35,141 bases of DNA from a bacterium. GTDB lineage: Bacteria > Bacteroidota > Bacteroidia > Flavobacteriales_D > Sanyastnellaceae. The stretch is from positions 1 through 35,141 of the forward strand of contig JAPOHG010000020.1 in NCBI GenBank assembly GCA_029979565.1. The letters are read 5' to 3'. Positions 22,825 to 32,335 of the stretch are shown here, piece after piece. Position numbers and translations under genes: made by a program. Under the pieces are notes generated by a model. The model was not told where the DNA came from, did not search any database, and saw only the letters and a list, made by a program, of their open reading frames with translations. Numbering within the stretch: the stretch's first letter is position 1; each line of letters opens with the position of its first letter.

Positions 22825-24366
22825 TTACGTGACGTGTTTTCCAATCCATTTGGGAAGATAAGCGGTCCACTTTGCGCGAAGTTCAAGGTCTCCACCATCG
22901 ACGACGCTAGGGCTACGCAGCGCCACAATGATCCAGGCACATGCAGTCCACGTTGCGATGACGAGTACTTTCAGGATGAGGCTCATCTGGTCCACCCCGT
23001 CGCCAGCCCATTCAGGCATCAGCCAGTCGATGGCGAGGTATCCGGGCGCTGCGATCAGAGCCGCCAACCAACCCGCAGCGGTCGCTCGAAAAGCGGTTGC
23101 ACGTTTCCACTGCAATGCGCTACCGAGCCAGGCGTAGAACACCAGAAATTGAAGGACGGTGCAAGTGGTGACCGCCCACGCGACGCCTTCCAACCCACTG
23201 CCGGATCGAAGGGCGCTGTAAATGGTCAGAATCAGCCCCGAGAGGTAAGCGACTTTGATGGCGATTGCCGGGATGAGTTGGTCGGTGGCACGTACCACTG
23301 CATCGGCGAGTTTGATGAGGGAACGAAACGCAACTCCGACGAACAGAATGCGCACGATGGGGCCGGCATCGGCATAATCAGCCCCCAACAGCAGCACGGC
23401 TACTTCGGTGGCAAACCAAGCCAAGGCGAGGCTGCCGGGAATCACCAGCCAGGCGATGAGGGCGATGCCCCTGGAGACGACACGCTGCAACGCTTGTAAA
23501 TCAGTTTGCAAAGCGGACATGCCGCTGAAAAGGACACTGTCTCCGAGCTTTCCTAATATGGTGATGGGCAGGGACATCAAATGCGCCGAACGATCGTAGA
23601 GTCCGGTTGCGGTCCATCCGCCTCCCGAAGCGGGATTGGCCTGGGCAAATTCACCCACGAGAACGGTGTCCGCCTTGGTAGCGGCGTAGTTGAACCAGTT
23701 GAAGACCGTCGAACGGCCTCCATAGGCCAACATCTCACGGAGATCATCCCATCGCCATCCACCCAACAAACCTTCAGTTCCCTGTGGCTTCATCCACCAG
23801 AAGCACAGACCGAGGATGGCATTTTGGCTGAGCAGGGCGGCGACGTATGCCCAGACGCCATACCCCGCGTAGGCAAGACCCAATCCGATGCCGAGGTTGC
23901 CAATGACCATGGCGATCATGGCTGCGGCAAACAGCCGCTTGAAATCCATGCGGCGGACAAGCAAGCTGCGGGGGACGAGCGCAACGCTCGATAGGACAAA
24001 ACTCAGCGCGACCCAACGCAATACCTCTATGAGGGCATCGCTGTTGAACCAGTGTCCGATCTTCGGTGCAATGCCGTACATCAGCGCGAAAAACGCCACA
24101 CCCAAACCGATGGAGAAATGCAGGGCTGCCCGAACGTGCCGAGGCTGAAGTTCCTTGCGCTGAACAAGCGAAGGACCGATTCCAATTTGTGCGAAAATTT
24201 CAACAAACCCGACCACAACCAAGGCAATTGACATGACACCAAAGTCGGCCTTGGAAATGAGCCGAGCCAGCGCCATGATGAAGAGCAACTGAAGCAACAC
24301 CTGGCTCACCACATTGGCCGATTGCCATCGGATGGATGATGCAAAGGCTGGTGTACTTCGCTCCAT
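22825..24366 (-). CDS. Wzx-like polysaccharide flippase
   Basis: A 513-residue multi-spanning membrane protein of the polysaccharide transporter (PST/MOP) type. The N-terminus RWQSANVVSQVLLQLLFIMALARLISKADFGVMSIALVVVGFVEIFAQIGIGPSLVQRKEL is typical of WzxC-like lipopolysaccharide/capsule exporters (A-R-x-x-x-x-x-D-F-G after helix 1, then the G-x-x-x-x-L-V-Q motif). About 12 to 14 hydrophobic helices follow. It flips lipid-linked sugar units across the inner membrane. It lies six bases after rny and has no glycosyltransferase neighbours, so its substrate is unknown; the Wza-like gene 8 kb away is on the other strand. Confidence 0.87.
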   Translation of the reverse strand: MERSTPAFASSIRWQSANVVSQVLLQLLFIMALARLISKADFGVMSIALVVVGFVEIFAQIGIGPSLVQRKELQPRHVRAALHFSIGLGVAFFALMYGIAPKIGHWFNSDALIEVLRWVALSFVLSSVALVPRSLLVRRMDFKRLFAAAMIAMVIGNLGIGLGLAYAGYGVWAYVAALLSQNAILGLCFWWMKPQGTEGLLGGWRWDDLREMLAYGGRSTVFNWFNYAATKADTVLVGEFAQANPASGGGWTATGLYDRSAHLMSLPITILGKLGDSVLFSGMSALQTDLQALQRVVSRGIALIAWLVIPGSLALAWFATEVAVLLLGADYADAGPIVRILFVGVAFRSLIKLADAVVRATDQLIPAIAIKVAYLSGLILTIYSALRSGSGLEGVAWAVTTCTVLQFLVFYAWLGSALQWKRATAFRATAAGWLAALIAAPGYLAIDWLMPEWAGDGVDQMSLILKVLVIATWTACAWIIVALRSPSVVDGGDLELRAKWTAYLPKWIGKHVT

Positions 24367-24372
24367 GGGTGT

Positions 24373-25914
24373 TTATCGGGCGATGCTCACGGAACGCTTT
24401 TCCCGAATGACCGTGACTTTTACTTGACCGGGGTAGGTCATTTCGTTCATGATGCGCTGCGAGAGGTCCAGTGATAGCTGGTCGGCCTGATCGTCCGATA
24501 CTTGGTCACTTTCGACCATGACACGCAACTCACGGCCTGCCTGAATGGCAAACGATTTGGTCACCCCGGGGAATTCAAGCGCTAGGTTCTCGAGGTCGCG
24601 CAGACGCTGGATATAGGCTTCGACCATTTCACGCCGTGCGCCTGGCCGTGCACCGGAGATGGCATCGCAGACCTGCACGATGGGCGACAGCAACGTGGTC
24701 ATTTCGATTTCGTCGTGGTGTGCGCCAATCGCATTGAGAACGTCGGGCTTTTCCCCACAGCGCTCGGCGATCTTCATGCCGAGCAGCGCGTGCGGCAACT
24801 CGCTTTCTTCGTCGCTGACCTTTCCGATGTCGTGGAGGAGGCCAGCGCGTTTCGCCGCTTTGGTGTCGAGTCCCAACTCTGCAGCCATGGTGGCACAGAG
24901 GTTGGCCACCTCACGGGAGTGTTGCAACAGGTTCTGGCCGTATGAAGAGCGGTATTTCATGCGGCCGACCATGCGGGTGAGTTCACCTTTCATGTTGTGG
25001 ATGCCGAGATCGATGCACGTGCGCTTGCCGATTTCGAGGATTTCTTCCTCGATCTTCTTGGTCACCTTGGCCACCACTTCCTCAATGCGGGCCGGGTGGA
25101 TGCGGCCGTCAGTCACCAGCTGGTGCAGGGACAGTCGGGCAATCTCTCTGCGCACCGGGTCAAAGCAACTGAGAATGATGGCCTCGGGCGTGTCATCCAC
25201 AATGAATTCAACGCCGGTCGATGCTTCGAGGGCACGGATGTTTCGGCCTTCACGACCGATGATGCGTCCTTTGACGTCGTCGTTGGAGATGTTGAAGACC
25301 GAGACGGAATTCTCGACGCTGTGCTCTGTGGCCACGCGCTGAATGGTCTGAATAACGATTTTCTTCGCTTCGTGGTTGGCTTTTTGTTTCGCATCGTCCA
25401 AGATGTCTTGCACCTGCGTCGCAGCAATGGCTTTCGCATCGGTAAGCAACTGCTCCTTCAGCGCTTCTTGTGCTTCACTGGCGGACATGTTGCTGATCTT
25501 TTCCAGCAGTTCAACGGCACGCTGGCGTTCCTTGTCCAAGTCTTTGCCTTTGTTTTCGAGGGCGTCCAGGCGCTGCTGGATCTTCTCTTGTTCCTTGTCG
25601 ATGTAGCGTTCCTTCGACTTGACGCGGTCCTGTTCTTTCTTGAGTTGATTGAACTCATTGCGCACTTTATCCTCTTTGGATTGAAGGCTGGAGTTGCGTT
25701 CCTTGATTTCAGCGTTGTGCTTCTCCTTCATTTGGATGAAGCGCTCTTTGGCTTGGAGGATTTTCTTCTCCTTGATGTTTTCGCCTTGCTGCTCTGCTTT
25801 TGCAAGGATTTCATCCTTTTGACTGGAAAGAAGGCGATTGAAGAGTACGTAGCCTATGCCGCCTCCTGCGACCAAGCCACCCAGTGCTCCAATGAGTATT
25901 GATATGGTATCCAT
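24373..25914 (-). CDS. rny: Ribonuclease Y
   Basis: A 513-residue membrane-anchored endoribonuclease that starts mRNA decay. One N-terminal transmembrane helix (about residues 5-25, with a glycine-rich [17 protein letters not shown]), a long Lys/Glu-rich coiled coil (about 30-195), a KH RNA-binding domain with [15 protein letters not shown] (about 215-229), an HD phosphohydrolase domain with [21 protein letters not shown] (about 353-373), and the C-terminal [13 protein letters not shown]. Length is normal. It follows zapA by 16 bases, so cell-division and RNA-decay genes share a transcript, as in other Bacteroidota. Confidence 0.97.
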   Translation of the reverse strand: MDTISILIGALGGLVAGGGIGYVLFNRLLSSQKDEILAKAEQQGENIKEKKILQAKERFIQMKEKHNAEIKERNSSLQSKEDKVRNEFNQLKKEQDRVKSKERYIDKEQEKIQQRLDALENKGKDLDKERQRAVELLEKISNMSASEAQEALKEQLLTDAKAIAATQVQDILDDAKQKANHEAKKIVIQTIQRVATEHSVENSVSVFNISNDDVKGRIIGREGRNIRALEASTGVEFIVDDTPEAIILSCFDPVRREIARLSLHQLVTDGRIHPARIEEVVAKVTKKIEEEILEIGKRTCIDLGIHNMKGELTRMVGRMKYRSSYGQNLLQHSREVANLCATMAAELGLDTKAAKRAGLLHDIGKVSDEESELPHALLGMKIAERCGEKPDVLNAIGAHHDEIEMTTLLSPIVQVCDAISGARPGARREMVEAYIQRLRDLENLALEFPGVTKSFAIQAGRELRVMVESDQVSDDQADQLSLDLSQRIMNEMTYPGQVKVTVIREKRSVSIAR

Positions 25915-25930
25915 TTGATGCTGGTATGCA

Positions 25931-26227
25931 TCAGACTTCCAGCAGGCGTTCTAGGTGTGTAGAGATTTCGGCCATGCGTTCGCGGGTCGCCTCGGAAAGG
26001 GGGGGCGTGGCATCGCCTCGTTCCTGGACCTTGGGCTGGCCTTCTGTGGCTAGGTGCAAGGCGGTCATGGCGAGCAAGTCCACGGGATCTTCCACATTGA
26101 ACTGGGCCTTGAATGCATCGAACTGGGCGTTGATGGTTGCCGCGGCGCGCCGAAGGTTTTCCACCTCGGCAGCAGGCGCTCGCAATGGGTATTCCCTTCC
26201 AGCTATGTTCAGTCTTACGGTTTCCAT
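25931..26227 (-). CDS. zapA: Cell division protein ZapA
   Basis: A 98-residue protein beginning [29 protein letters not shown], which is the ZapA beta-hairpin followed by a long helix (INAQFDAF and [14 protein letters not shown]). ZapA bundles FtsZ filaments at midcell. The start is chosen because its ATG shares a base with the stop of the upstream coiled-coil gene (TGATG) and gives the family N-terminus; a frame extension of eight codons is not needed. The tail ([15 protein letters not shown]) is a short helix. Confidence 0.9.
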   Translation of the reverse strand: METVRLNIAGREYPLRAPAAEVENLRRAAATINAQFDAFKAQFNVEDPVDLLAMTALHLATEGQPKVQERGDATPPLSEATRERMAEISTHLERLLEV

Positions 26228-26577
26228 CAGGATTCCAAAATTGCGATGCATTCCTCTATATCACTCAAAAGCGCTTGGACCGCAGCGCGGTCAATGCTTG
26301 GGGAGTCTGATTGATGTGATTGGGGTAAAAAAGTGGGGGTTGAATCCTCCACAACGTTCAACTGCAACTGCCCGACTTTCGTATGGGTTTGTGCCTCGAT
26401 TTGGGAATTCAGCTGATCATTTTCGAGCTGAACGGCCGCCAATTCTTCCTTCAGGCGTTGCAACGATGCATTCTGGGTTTCGTACGCCGCCGCCAGTTGC
26501 TGCACGCGTTGCATGAACTGCTCAAGCTGGGCTTGTGCGGTTTGCGGTGCAAGGGGTGTGGTGGGCGTATCGATCAT
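26227..26577 (-). CDS. Coiled-coil protein coupled to zapA
   Basis: A 116-residue protein, mostly one coiled coil (residues about 15-65, rich in Gln, Leu and Glu, for example LEQFMQRVQQLAAAYETQN then LKEELAAVQLENDQLNSQ), a variable linker, and a C-terminal helix AAVQALLSDIEECIAILES. The last segment matches a small family found immediately upstream of zapA in Bacteroidota that ends in a D/E-E/K-C-I-A-x-L motif. The stop overlaps the zapA start. A divisome role, loosely comparable with ZapB, is inference from position and coiled-coil form only. Confidence 0.82.
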   Translation of the reverse strand: MIDTPTTPLAPQTAQAQLEQFMQRVQQLAAAYETQNASLQRLKEELAAVQLENDQLNSQIEAQTHTKVGQLQLNVVEDSTPTFLPQSHQSDSPSIDRAAVQALLSDIEECIAILES

Positions 26578-26593
26578 TGTACAGGGTTCATGA

Positions 26594-26601
26594 CAAACTT
26601 A
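26594..26601 (-). promoter_or_regulatory. -7 box of the coiled-coil/zapA/rny operon (TAAGTTTG)
   Basis: TAAGTTTG is a perfect match to the Bacteroidota -7 consensus and lies 16 bases before the ATG of the coiled-coil gene. No matching -33 TTTG was found at 19-21 bases. Confidence 0.5.
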
Positions 26602-26664
26602 CGGATTGCGGACGCTAAATCATAGGCGTAAACGTTGGGTTCCTATGTTAGTTTTGCAGCCCGC

Positions 26665-28383
26665 ATGTTGATGAACGTTCAAAAGTGCTGTTTTCGTTTG
26701 TTCGTGATCCTCTCTTGGACCTTGGGTGTCGGGGGAATGGTAAAAATCGCTCATGCCCAAGAGGATTCAACAGTGTGGCACGGGCAACGAGATGGGCTCA
26801 TTGCGCCTTTGCACATTCCCTTGGTACTCGCTGGTAATTTCGGTGAGTTGCGGGAAAACCACTTTCACACAGGGCTGGATTTCAAGACAGAAGGGCGCGA
26901 AGGATTGCCGGTTGTCGCCGCTCATGATGGAGTGATTGCCCGTGTCAAGGTGTCCCCATTTGGTTACGGCCGAGCCCTGTATTTGTCCGGACCTTCCGGT
27001 ATAACCACGGTCTATGCGCATCTGCAACGATTTGATCCTGCCGTGGAGCAATGGGCGCGTGACCGGCAATACCAGCACCAACAATTTGCCATCGACGAAG
27101 CACCGAAGCGTGCCTTTGCTTTTCAGCAGGGCGATACCATTGGCTGGTCTGGAAATTCCGGAGGCAGCGCCGGGCCGCACCTGCATTTTGAAGTGCGTGA
27201 AACGGCGACGCAGCGCCCCGTGAATCCGCTGTTTTGGGGCTTCGATGTTCCCGATTCGGTGGTGCCGGAATTGCGGGGATTGTGGGCGCTGCCTGTACGG
27301 GGCGGCCGTGTAAACGGCAGCACCCGCCCACAGCTCATATCGCCAGCGACGCAGACGATAAGGATTGAGGGAGAAGCGCGGTTCGGAATAGAAGCACTCG
27401 ATCGATTGGATGGAGCACGGAACCGCTGTGGTATTTACCGAGCGGAGTTGTGGATCGATGATGAACCCATGCACGCTTGGGAACTCGATACGTTGGATTT
27501 TGGCGTGAACCGCGATATGAATGCCTTGGCTTATTACGAAGCATGGGATCGGACAGGGGATCAGGCGTACCGGATGCACCGCCTTCCTGGCAGCCGATTG
27601 CCGATTCACGAAGCCGGGCGGTCGACGGAGAGGCTCATTCGCCAAGACACGGTCTCTCTTCGGATTCAGGTTTGGGACGTGCACGGGAACTCCGCTTCAG
27701 AGCAGTGGACCATCGCTTGGAGTTCAACGATAGAGGACGGCAACGACCCAGCGCTTGCCTATGATCGCGACCACACCATAGCAGCCAGCGGAGCACGGGT
27801 CGAAATCGCGCGCAACACTTTTTACGAGGATTTTGACTTTCCATTGGAGGCGGAGGATGGGGGGCTCCGTTGGACCATTGGGTCACAGGGCCTTCCCGCG
27901 TCAAAATCCATGGTGGTCACCCTTGCATCGGCCATTCCAGATTCGCTCCGAAAGTCAGCCTTGGTAACCCAGATTGATCGAGATGGGGAGGTGGAGGGGA
28001 CAAGGACCGGTGCTTGGAATGCTTCAGGATCTTTCGAATTCAAGACCAACGTGTGTGGACGATTTGAGTTGGCGGTGGACACAGTTTCCCCGATGATTCG
28101 CCCTCACCGTCGCCACCGCACGGCGTCGGAAGAAGCGCTCGTAGTCCGAGATTTTGGCGAGTTGCGCTTCAGCGTGGCCGACAATCTCGCCGGTGTTCAA
28201 AAGTGGGAAGCGCGATTGGATGGTGAATGGGTCCTGTTTCGTTGGGATCCGAAGCGCGAGCGCATTTGGTACGAACTGGCCGATGGAAAGCACGCCATGA
28301 ACCGGTCGCAGCAGCTTGAAATTAGAGCGCAAGATGAGGTCGGAAATGAAGCGGTTTGGAGCGGAACCGTTCGGTTTGAATGA
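26665..28383 (+). CDS. Secreted M23 family metallopeptidase
   Basis: A 572-residue exported protein with an N-terminal LytM/M23 endopeptidase domain. The signal peptide spans roughly the first 30 residues (up to AHAQ), with two in-frame ATGs (26665, 26671) both plausible; the earliest open frame begins at a TTG. Zinc-site motifs are present: HFHTGLDFK (H-x-x-x-D), YAHLQRF and the GPHLHFEVRET motif (H-x-H). The remaining ~370 residues form a large beta-rich region without a family I recognise. M23 enzymes cleave peptidoglycan cross-links, and this architecture (early M23 domain, long C-terminal extension) is common in Bacteroidota. Activity is likely because the ligands are intact. Confidence 0.9.
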   Translation: MLMNVQKCCFRLFVILSWTLGVGGMVKIAHAQEDSTVWHGQRDGLIAPLHIPLVLAGNFGELRENHFHTGLDFKTEGREGLPVVAAHDGVIARVKVSPFGYGRALYLSGPSGITTVYAHLQRFDPAVEQWARDRQYQHQQFAIDEAPKRAFAFQQGDTIGWSGNSGGSAGPHLHFEVRETATQRPVNPLFWGFDVPDSVVPELRGLWALPVRGGRVNGSTRPQLISPATQTIRIEGEARFGIEALDRLDGARNRCGIYRAELWIDDEPMHAWELDTLDFGVNRDMNALAYYEAWDRTGDQAYRMHRLPGSRLPIHEAGRSTERLIRQDTVSLRIQVWDVHGNSASEQWTIAWSSTIEDGNDPALAYDRDHTIAASGARVEIARNTFYEDFDFPLEAEDGGLRWTIGSQGLPASKSMVVTLASAIPDSLRKSALVTQIDRDGEVEGTRTGAWNASGSFEFKTNVCGRFELAVDTVSPMIRPHRRHRTASEEALVVRDFGELRFSVADNLAGVQKWEARLDGEWVLFRWDPKRERIWYELADGKHAMNRSQQLEIRAQDEVGNEAVWSGTVRFE

Positions 28384-28392
28384 ACGGAAGTT

Positions 28393-30765
28393 TTACTTTT
28401 CGAAACCCCGCAACCCCTGTTTCAAACGACTGTAATCAATAAACGATATCAGTCTGATTGACAAGCTGTTAAAGAACCCAGACTCCAGCATCTGGTTGAA
28501 GTTGTCTCCGTAAGAATCAGGCAGGGCGAATACCCCTAAATCCCCGAGGCGTGTTTCTTGGAACAGTTGGTTTTTCCAAACGATGTTCAGCTCTGAACCC
28601 GGAGCAAAATTCCACCGGTACACCAAGTCAATACTCCAGGCATTGAAGTTCAGATCTTCTCGGTTCGCGTTCCCACTCGCGAGGTACGGAGTCTCCGAAA
28701 TGACTCCGCTTTCCTCCAGGCGGTAAAGTGCGTCGTATTGAACCTTGCTCCAGGCATGGCGTACGCGGGTCGTGAGGCTCATGCGGTTGGTGAAGATGTA
28801 GTTGACATTGAGCACCTGGGTGTATTCGCGGTTGCGGCGTTTGCCGAAGATGCTGACTTCCGTCCCGTCGTCGAGGGTATCGAGGAACGCCCATCCCCGC
28901 TCGTTGCGTCGGTCAATGATCTTCCAAACGTACCGAACGTTCAAGCGGTCGTTGAATCGAAGGCGCGGAGCCACTCGGTAGGTGTTCTCCTTCCAGTCCC
29001 GGTACAATCCACCGCCGGCGTGCCAATATCCCAAGTCCAAGGCGATGCGCTTGCGGTAGTCGCTGCTGAACCATCCGTTGACGCTGTACCACGCGGGCTC
29101 CCTCCAAACCAGTCCGTCGATTCGTGAGGCAAAGATGTTGTTGCCATCGGTGGGTTGGGTGTTCAATTCGAGGTTCCATGTGTTGAAGGCGAGGGTCGTC
29201 GCTCGGCAACTCGCGGAGAGGAAGATGTTGTTGAACATTCGGGGCGTTTCCACCTGGTTCAAAAACGCATTGAACGAAGTGGAAATGCGGTTCCACCGGC
29301 CTCGGGGCTCGAAGATGCGATAATCCACATTCAGGAAAGAACCTATCTCGTTGGGAGCTTGAAGAAATCCCAAGTCGTTCGGATCGTACGTGGCTGACTC
29401 GAGGAAGTGTCCGAGGCTGAAGGTCAAATTGCCCGCCATTTTGCTCAAGGACACATTGTATGTATACCCTTCATCGTCGTTTTCCTCGTCCGCACCGAAT
29501 TTCCGGTTGACGCTTCCAGAAGCCTGGACGCTCCAAGTGTTTTCTGGGTTGCGCAATTCGAAGCTGCCGGATTGCACCAGCGCATCATAGCCCGCGCCCT
29601 CCCGTGCGACCATGGTCGTCGTTGACGTCACGTACCCGTTGTTTGGCAGGTTTTGGTCGGCGACGGCCACGGTGTAGGAGGTCAGCGTCGAGTCTTCGTT
29701 GGCCGTGGCAAATGCCTGTAGCAAGCCGAGTCCTAGGCCATTTGCGAGCCGTCCAGACACCTTCGACGCATTGATTAAACGAGCGTCTTCCCCGATGCGA
29801 CGTGAGTAAAAAATGCCGTTTTTGTTGAAGAGCTCAGTGCCCTCTTTGAAGAACTGTCGGTTTTCATTGAATCGAATTTCAAAGGGGGAAAGGTTGAGGA
29901 CCAAGTTGTCGGTGACCACCTGTCCAAAATCTGGAATCAAGGTCATGTCGAGCGTAAAAGCGTTGCCCAGCCCGATTTTCATGTCCATGCCGCCATTGTA
30001 CGCATTGGACCGGTCAGCCCCGTCCCAGTTCTGGTAGGCGCTGAGGTAGGGGAACAAGCTGATGCGCGGGGGAGGTGTGATGCCTTCAATGCCGACCAAT
30101 ACGCCCCCTTGGTTCAAAAGCCGCTGGGTAGGATCCATGGGGTTCCATACGTCGTCCTCCCGCAGCCGGCGGATGCCCCGGTACATGTTCATGCCCCATC
30201 GCTGTTCGGCCTTGTCTGGAAAGCGAAACGCCATCCATGGAATGCGAAACTCGGCCACCCAACCGGCCGAATCAATGCTGCATACCACATCCCAAACGGC
30301 GTCCCACGACGCGTCTTCTCCATTGGGACTGATCTGTTCGTCGACTTGAATGCCATCCGGTGTCGTGCGGAAGCGTACGGCATTCAATCCGTCGTTGAAC
30401 GGGCTGAACCAAATGCCAAACTCGTCTGCATTCTCTGTGCGGTCGCGTTCGCTGAGCTGGTGTAAAATGGAATCGGGTGCGGTATCCCACATGCGCGCGC
30501 CGATGTACAACGCATTATCATCGTAGCCGAACTGGACTTCTGTGCGTTGACTGGGTTGCCCACCCGGGTCAGGCGAATACTGCTCGAAGTCGCTTTGGAC
30601 CGGAATGCTCTGCCATGCGGCATCGTCAAGGTGACCGTTGAGGTCAATTGGTGCACTCAAGCGCTGTCCAATCGCCACCCGGGGTTCCGCCGTTTGGCTC
30701 CACATCGCTGCGTTTATGCACAAACAGGCTCCAGCCATTATGTTCCGCTTCCATCCTCTGTGCAT
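28393..30765 (-). CDS. DUF5916 outer-membrane protein with CBM9-like N-terminal domain
   Basis: A 790-residue predicted outer-membrane protein. A signal peptide (residues 1-24, ending AAMWSQ) precedes a carbohydrate-binding-module-9-like domain (about 25-225, with IDLNGHLDDAAWQSIP, FGYDDNALYIGARMWD and AGWVAEFRIPWMAFRF), then a long beta-strand-rich part with many alternating aromatic/polar strands (for example FSLGHFLESATYDPNDLGFL) consistent with a beta-barrel and the DUF5916 family. DUF5916 proteins are frequent in marine and soil Bacteroidota; substrate unknown. It starts 4 bases after the mltG stop. It converges on the M23 gene with a 9-base gap and no clear terminator between them. Confidence 0.88.
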   Translation of the reverse strand: MHRGWKRNIMAGACLCINAAMWSQTAEPRVAIGQRLSAPIDLNGHLDDAAWQSIPVQSDFEQYSPDPGGQPSQRTEVQFGYDDNALYIGARMWDTAPDSILHQLSERDRTENADEFGIWFSPFNDGLNAVRFRTTPDGIQVDEQISPNGEDASWDAVWDVVCSIDSAGWVAEFRIPWMAFRFPDKAEQRWGMNMYRGIRRLREDDVWNPMDPTQRLLNQGGVLVGIEGITPPPRISLFPYLSAYQNWDGADRSNAYNGGMDMKIGLGNAFTLDMTLIPDFGQVVTDNLVLNLSPFEIRFNENRQFFKEGTELFNKNGIFYSRRIGEDARLINASKVSGRLANGLGLGLLQAFATANEDSTLTSYTVAVADQNLPNNGYVTSTTTMVAREGAGYDALVQSGSFELRNPENTWSVQASGSVNRKFGADEENDDEGYTYNVSLSKMAGNLTFSLGHFLESATYDPNDLGFLQAPNEIGSFLNVDYRIFEPRGRWNRISTSFNAFLNQVETPRMFNNIFLSASCRATTLAFNTWNLELNTQPTDGNNIFASRIDGLVWREPAWYSVNGWFSSDYRKRIALDLGYWHAGGGLYRDWKENTYRVAPRLRFNDRLNVRYVWKIIDRRNERGWAFLDTLDDGTEVSIFGKRRNREYTQVLNVNYIFTNRMSLTTRVRHAWSKVQYDALYRLEESGVISETPYLASGNANREDLNFNAWSIDLVYRWNFAPGSELNIVWKNQLFQETRLGDLGVFALPDSYGDNFNQMLESGFFNSLSIRLISFIDYSRLKQGLRGFEK

Positions 30766-30769
30766 GGGA

Positions 30770-31735
30770 CTACCGGTAAATGCGTTCGCGGTTCAACATG
30801 TTCTGGTACGCTCGGGCATTCCTCAGATGTTGGTTGTACGTGCGTGCGAAGGCGTGGGTTCCCGAACCGTCCGGTTTGGCGCACATGTAGAGATAGTTGT
30901 GTTGGTCGGCATTCAAAACCGCCTCGATGTAGGTCAATTCAGGAATGCGGATGGGGCCAGGTGGAAGGCCCGGATTTCGGTAGGTATTGTATGGAGAGTC
31001 CACGTTCTTATCCTCGTCAAGCACCCGTTGAATCGACCAGTCCCCAAGGGCGTATTTCAGGGTGGGATCCGCCTGCAACAGCATGTTTTTTTTCAAGCGG
31101 TTCAAATAAAGACCGGCCACGGTTGGGGCTTCGGAGGCATTGGCTGTTTCCTCTTGCACGATGGAGGCCAAGGTGACAACTTCACGACGCGATAGCCCCA
31201 TTGCCCAAGCCTTCTTCAACCGCTCAGCATTCCACCATTTGTTGCTCTCAGAGCGCAAGCGATCAGCCAATTGGTCGGCCGTTGTTTCCCAATAGACCCG
31301 GTAGGTATTGGGTGTGATTTGCCATTGCATGCTGTCGGTCCCGAGGGCTGCGGCCAAGGCTGCACTGTCTGCCCAGATGCGGGGTGCGAGGACCTCAGCG
31401 ATTTCTGCGATGCTTCGCTTGGAGGGGACGGGCAGGACGACTTCTTCCCGCTGCCCGGTCGCAATTCGGCGTGCGATGGCATTGGCTGGCTGCTTCCCCA
31501 TTTCGCAGTACTTGCCCGGGTAGATGCTCCACCGGCGCCAATCAATGACTGCGGCGATTTCGGGATGTTTTTCATCCAAATATTCGAGTGTATTGCCCTC
31601 CGGTGGTATTTCTACGCACCAATTGGAATCCGAGCCAACGGGGGTTGTCCACGTGGTGTACTTACCGGCTGCATACCCTGCAGCCCCGCCGATCACGACA
31701 ACCAATGCCAATCCAATTTTCGCGGAACGCTTCAT
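30770..31735 (-). CDS. mltG: Endolytic murein transglycosylase MltG
   Basis: A 321-residue inner-membrane enzyme that cuts growing glycan strands and is thought to terminate polymerisation. The start MKRSAKIGLALVVVIGGAAG gives a single N-terminal helix and begins one base after the GNAT stop; the longer frame is part of that gene. YceG motifs: TLASIVQEET (about 188-197, conserved glutamates), VAGLYLNRLKKNMLLQADPTLKYA, SPYNTYRNPGLPPGPI and the final NYLYMCAKPDGSGTHAFARTYNQH. The first motif glutamine replaces the E of E. coli's VEKET, a change I recall as common in Bacteroidota homologues. Confidence 0.95.
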   Translation of the reverse strand: MKRSAKIGLALVVVIGGAAGYAAGKYTTWTTPVGSDSNWCVEIPPEGNTLEYLDEKHPEIAAVIDWRRWSIYPGKYCEMGKQPANAIARRIATGQREEVVLPVPSKRSIAEIAEVLAPRIWADSAALAAALGTDSMQWQITPNTYRVYWETTADQLADRLRSESNKWWNAERLKKAWAMGLSRREVVTLASIVQEETANASEAPTVAGLYLNRLKKNMLLQADPTLKYALGDWSIQRVLDEDKNVDSPYNTYRNPGLPPGPIRIPELTYIEAVLNADQHNYLYMCAKPDGSGTHAFARTYNQHLRNARAYQNMLNRERIYR

Positions 31736-31736
31736 C

Positions 31737-32249
31737 TCAACTAACCAAGGCTTGAACCAACACGGCATCTTCCCATTGCGGTGCCCGCCAAATCCAATCC
31801 TTCAAGTGCCCAGATTGTTCAAAACCCTGAGCGGTGAAAAGTTCCACGGTTTTGGAATTCGAGGCTGGAATTTCCGCCCACAGTTGATGCAGCCCCAGAT
31901 GTTGAAAGGCATATTCCTTCATCAACGCCAAGCCCGCTTGAGCATGTCCTTGGCGCCTGTAGGGTTCAAGGATGGCAATGCCGACTCCTGCTCGACGGTT
32001 TCGAGGTTCGAATTGATACAAGTCAACGGTTCCTACCGTTTGACCTTCTGCCGTTTCAATCATCAATCTCAGCTGCAGGTCCCGGTAGAGGTCGTGCTCA
32101 CCGCTTGCGTATCGCTCGAGCGTTGCCCGCCCAAGCGGAGCCATGGTCGCCCCAAGCCACCATTCGTCGGAGGCGTTTTCCAATTGGAAAAGCAGCTCGC
32201 TATCATGAGGCTCCAGCGCGCGCAGCACGTGGGTGTCGGTTTTCAGCAT
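31737..32249 (-). CDS. GNAT N-acetyltransferase
   Basis: A 170-residue Gcn5-related acetyltransferase. The start MLKTDTHVLRALEPHDSELLFQLEN is preferred because homologues begin just before L-R-A-L-E-P; an ATG eight codons upstream is possible but would lie within the promoter. The acetyl-CoA-binding loop is RRAGVGIAILEPYRRQGHAQAGLALM (R/Q-x-x-G-x-G/A pattern: RRQGHA), and the C-terminal QGFEQSGHLKDWIW is typical of the RimJ/RimL-like subset. Substrate unknown (protein N-terminus, antibiotic, or small molecule all possible). Its stop is one base from the mltG start, so the two are co-transcribed. Confidence 0.9.
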   Translation of the reverse strand: MLKTDTHVLRALEPHDSELLFQLENASDEWWLGATMAPLGRATLERYASGEHDLYRDLQLRLMIETAEGQTVGTVDLYQFEPRNRRAGVGIAILEPYRRQGHAQAGLALMKEYAFQHLGLHQLWAEIPASNSKTVELFTAQGFEQSGHLKDWIWRAPQWEDAVLVQALVS

Positions 32250-32254
32250 GGCTG

Positions 32255-32262
32255 CAAAGATA
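32255..32262 (-). promoter_or_regulatory. -7 box of the GNAT-mltG unit (TATCTTTG), almost touching the start codon
   Basis: TATCTTTG is a perfect TAnnTTTG match ending only 5 bases before the preferred GNAT ATG at 32249. A transcript from it would start at or next to the ATG (leaderless). If the ATG at 32273 were used instead, the box would lie inside the coding sequence. Confidence 0.5.
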
Positions 32263-32304
32263 CCGTTCTTCATGCGAGGACTGGTACAGATGGTGTTTCA
32301 TTGG

Positions 32305-32312
32305 TATTTTCG
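32305..32312 (+). promoter_or_regulatory. Candidate -7 box of the wza-like/rfbC unit (TATTTTCG)
   Basis: TATTTTCG fits TAnnTTTG with one T-to-C change and lies 23 bases before the ATG of the export lipoprotein gene, in the 86-base divergent gap with the GNAT gene. Confidence 0.42.
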
Positions 32313-32335
32313 GCCTTCAATCACAACGTCACACC

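Noticed and set aside
25915-25930. A small RNA (6S-like) next to zapA
   Set aside because: The zapA-rny gap is only 16 bases, too short for such an RNA.
28384-28392. Terminator between the convergent M23 and DUF5916 genes
   Set aside because: Only an imperfect GGTTTGAA/TTCGAAACC pairing around the gap and no T run; not enough to call.
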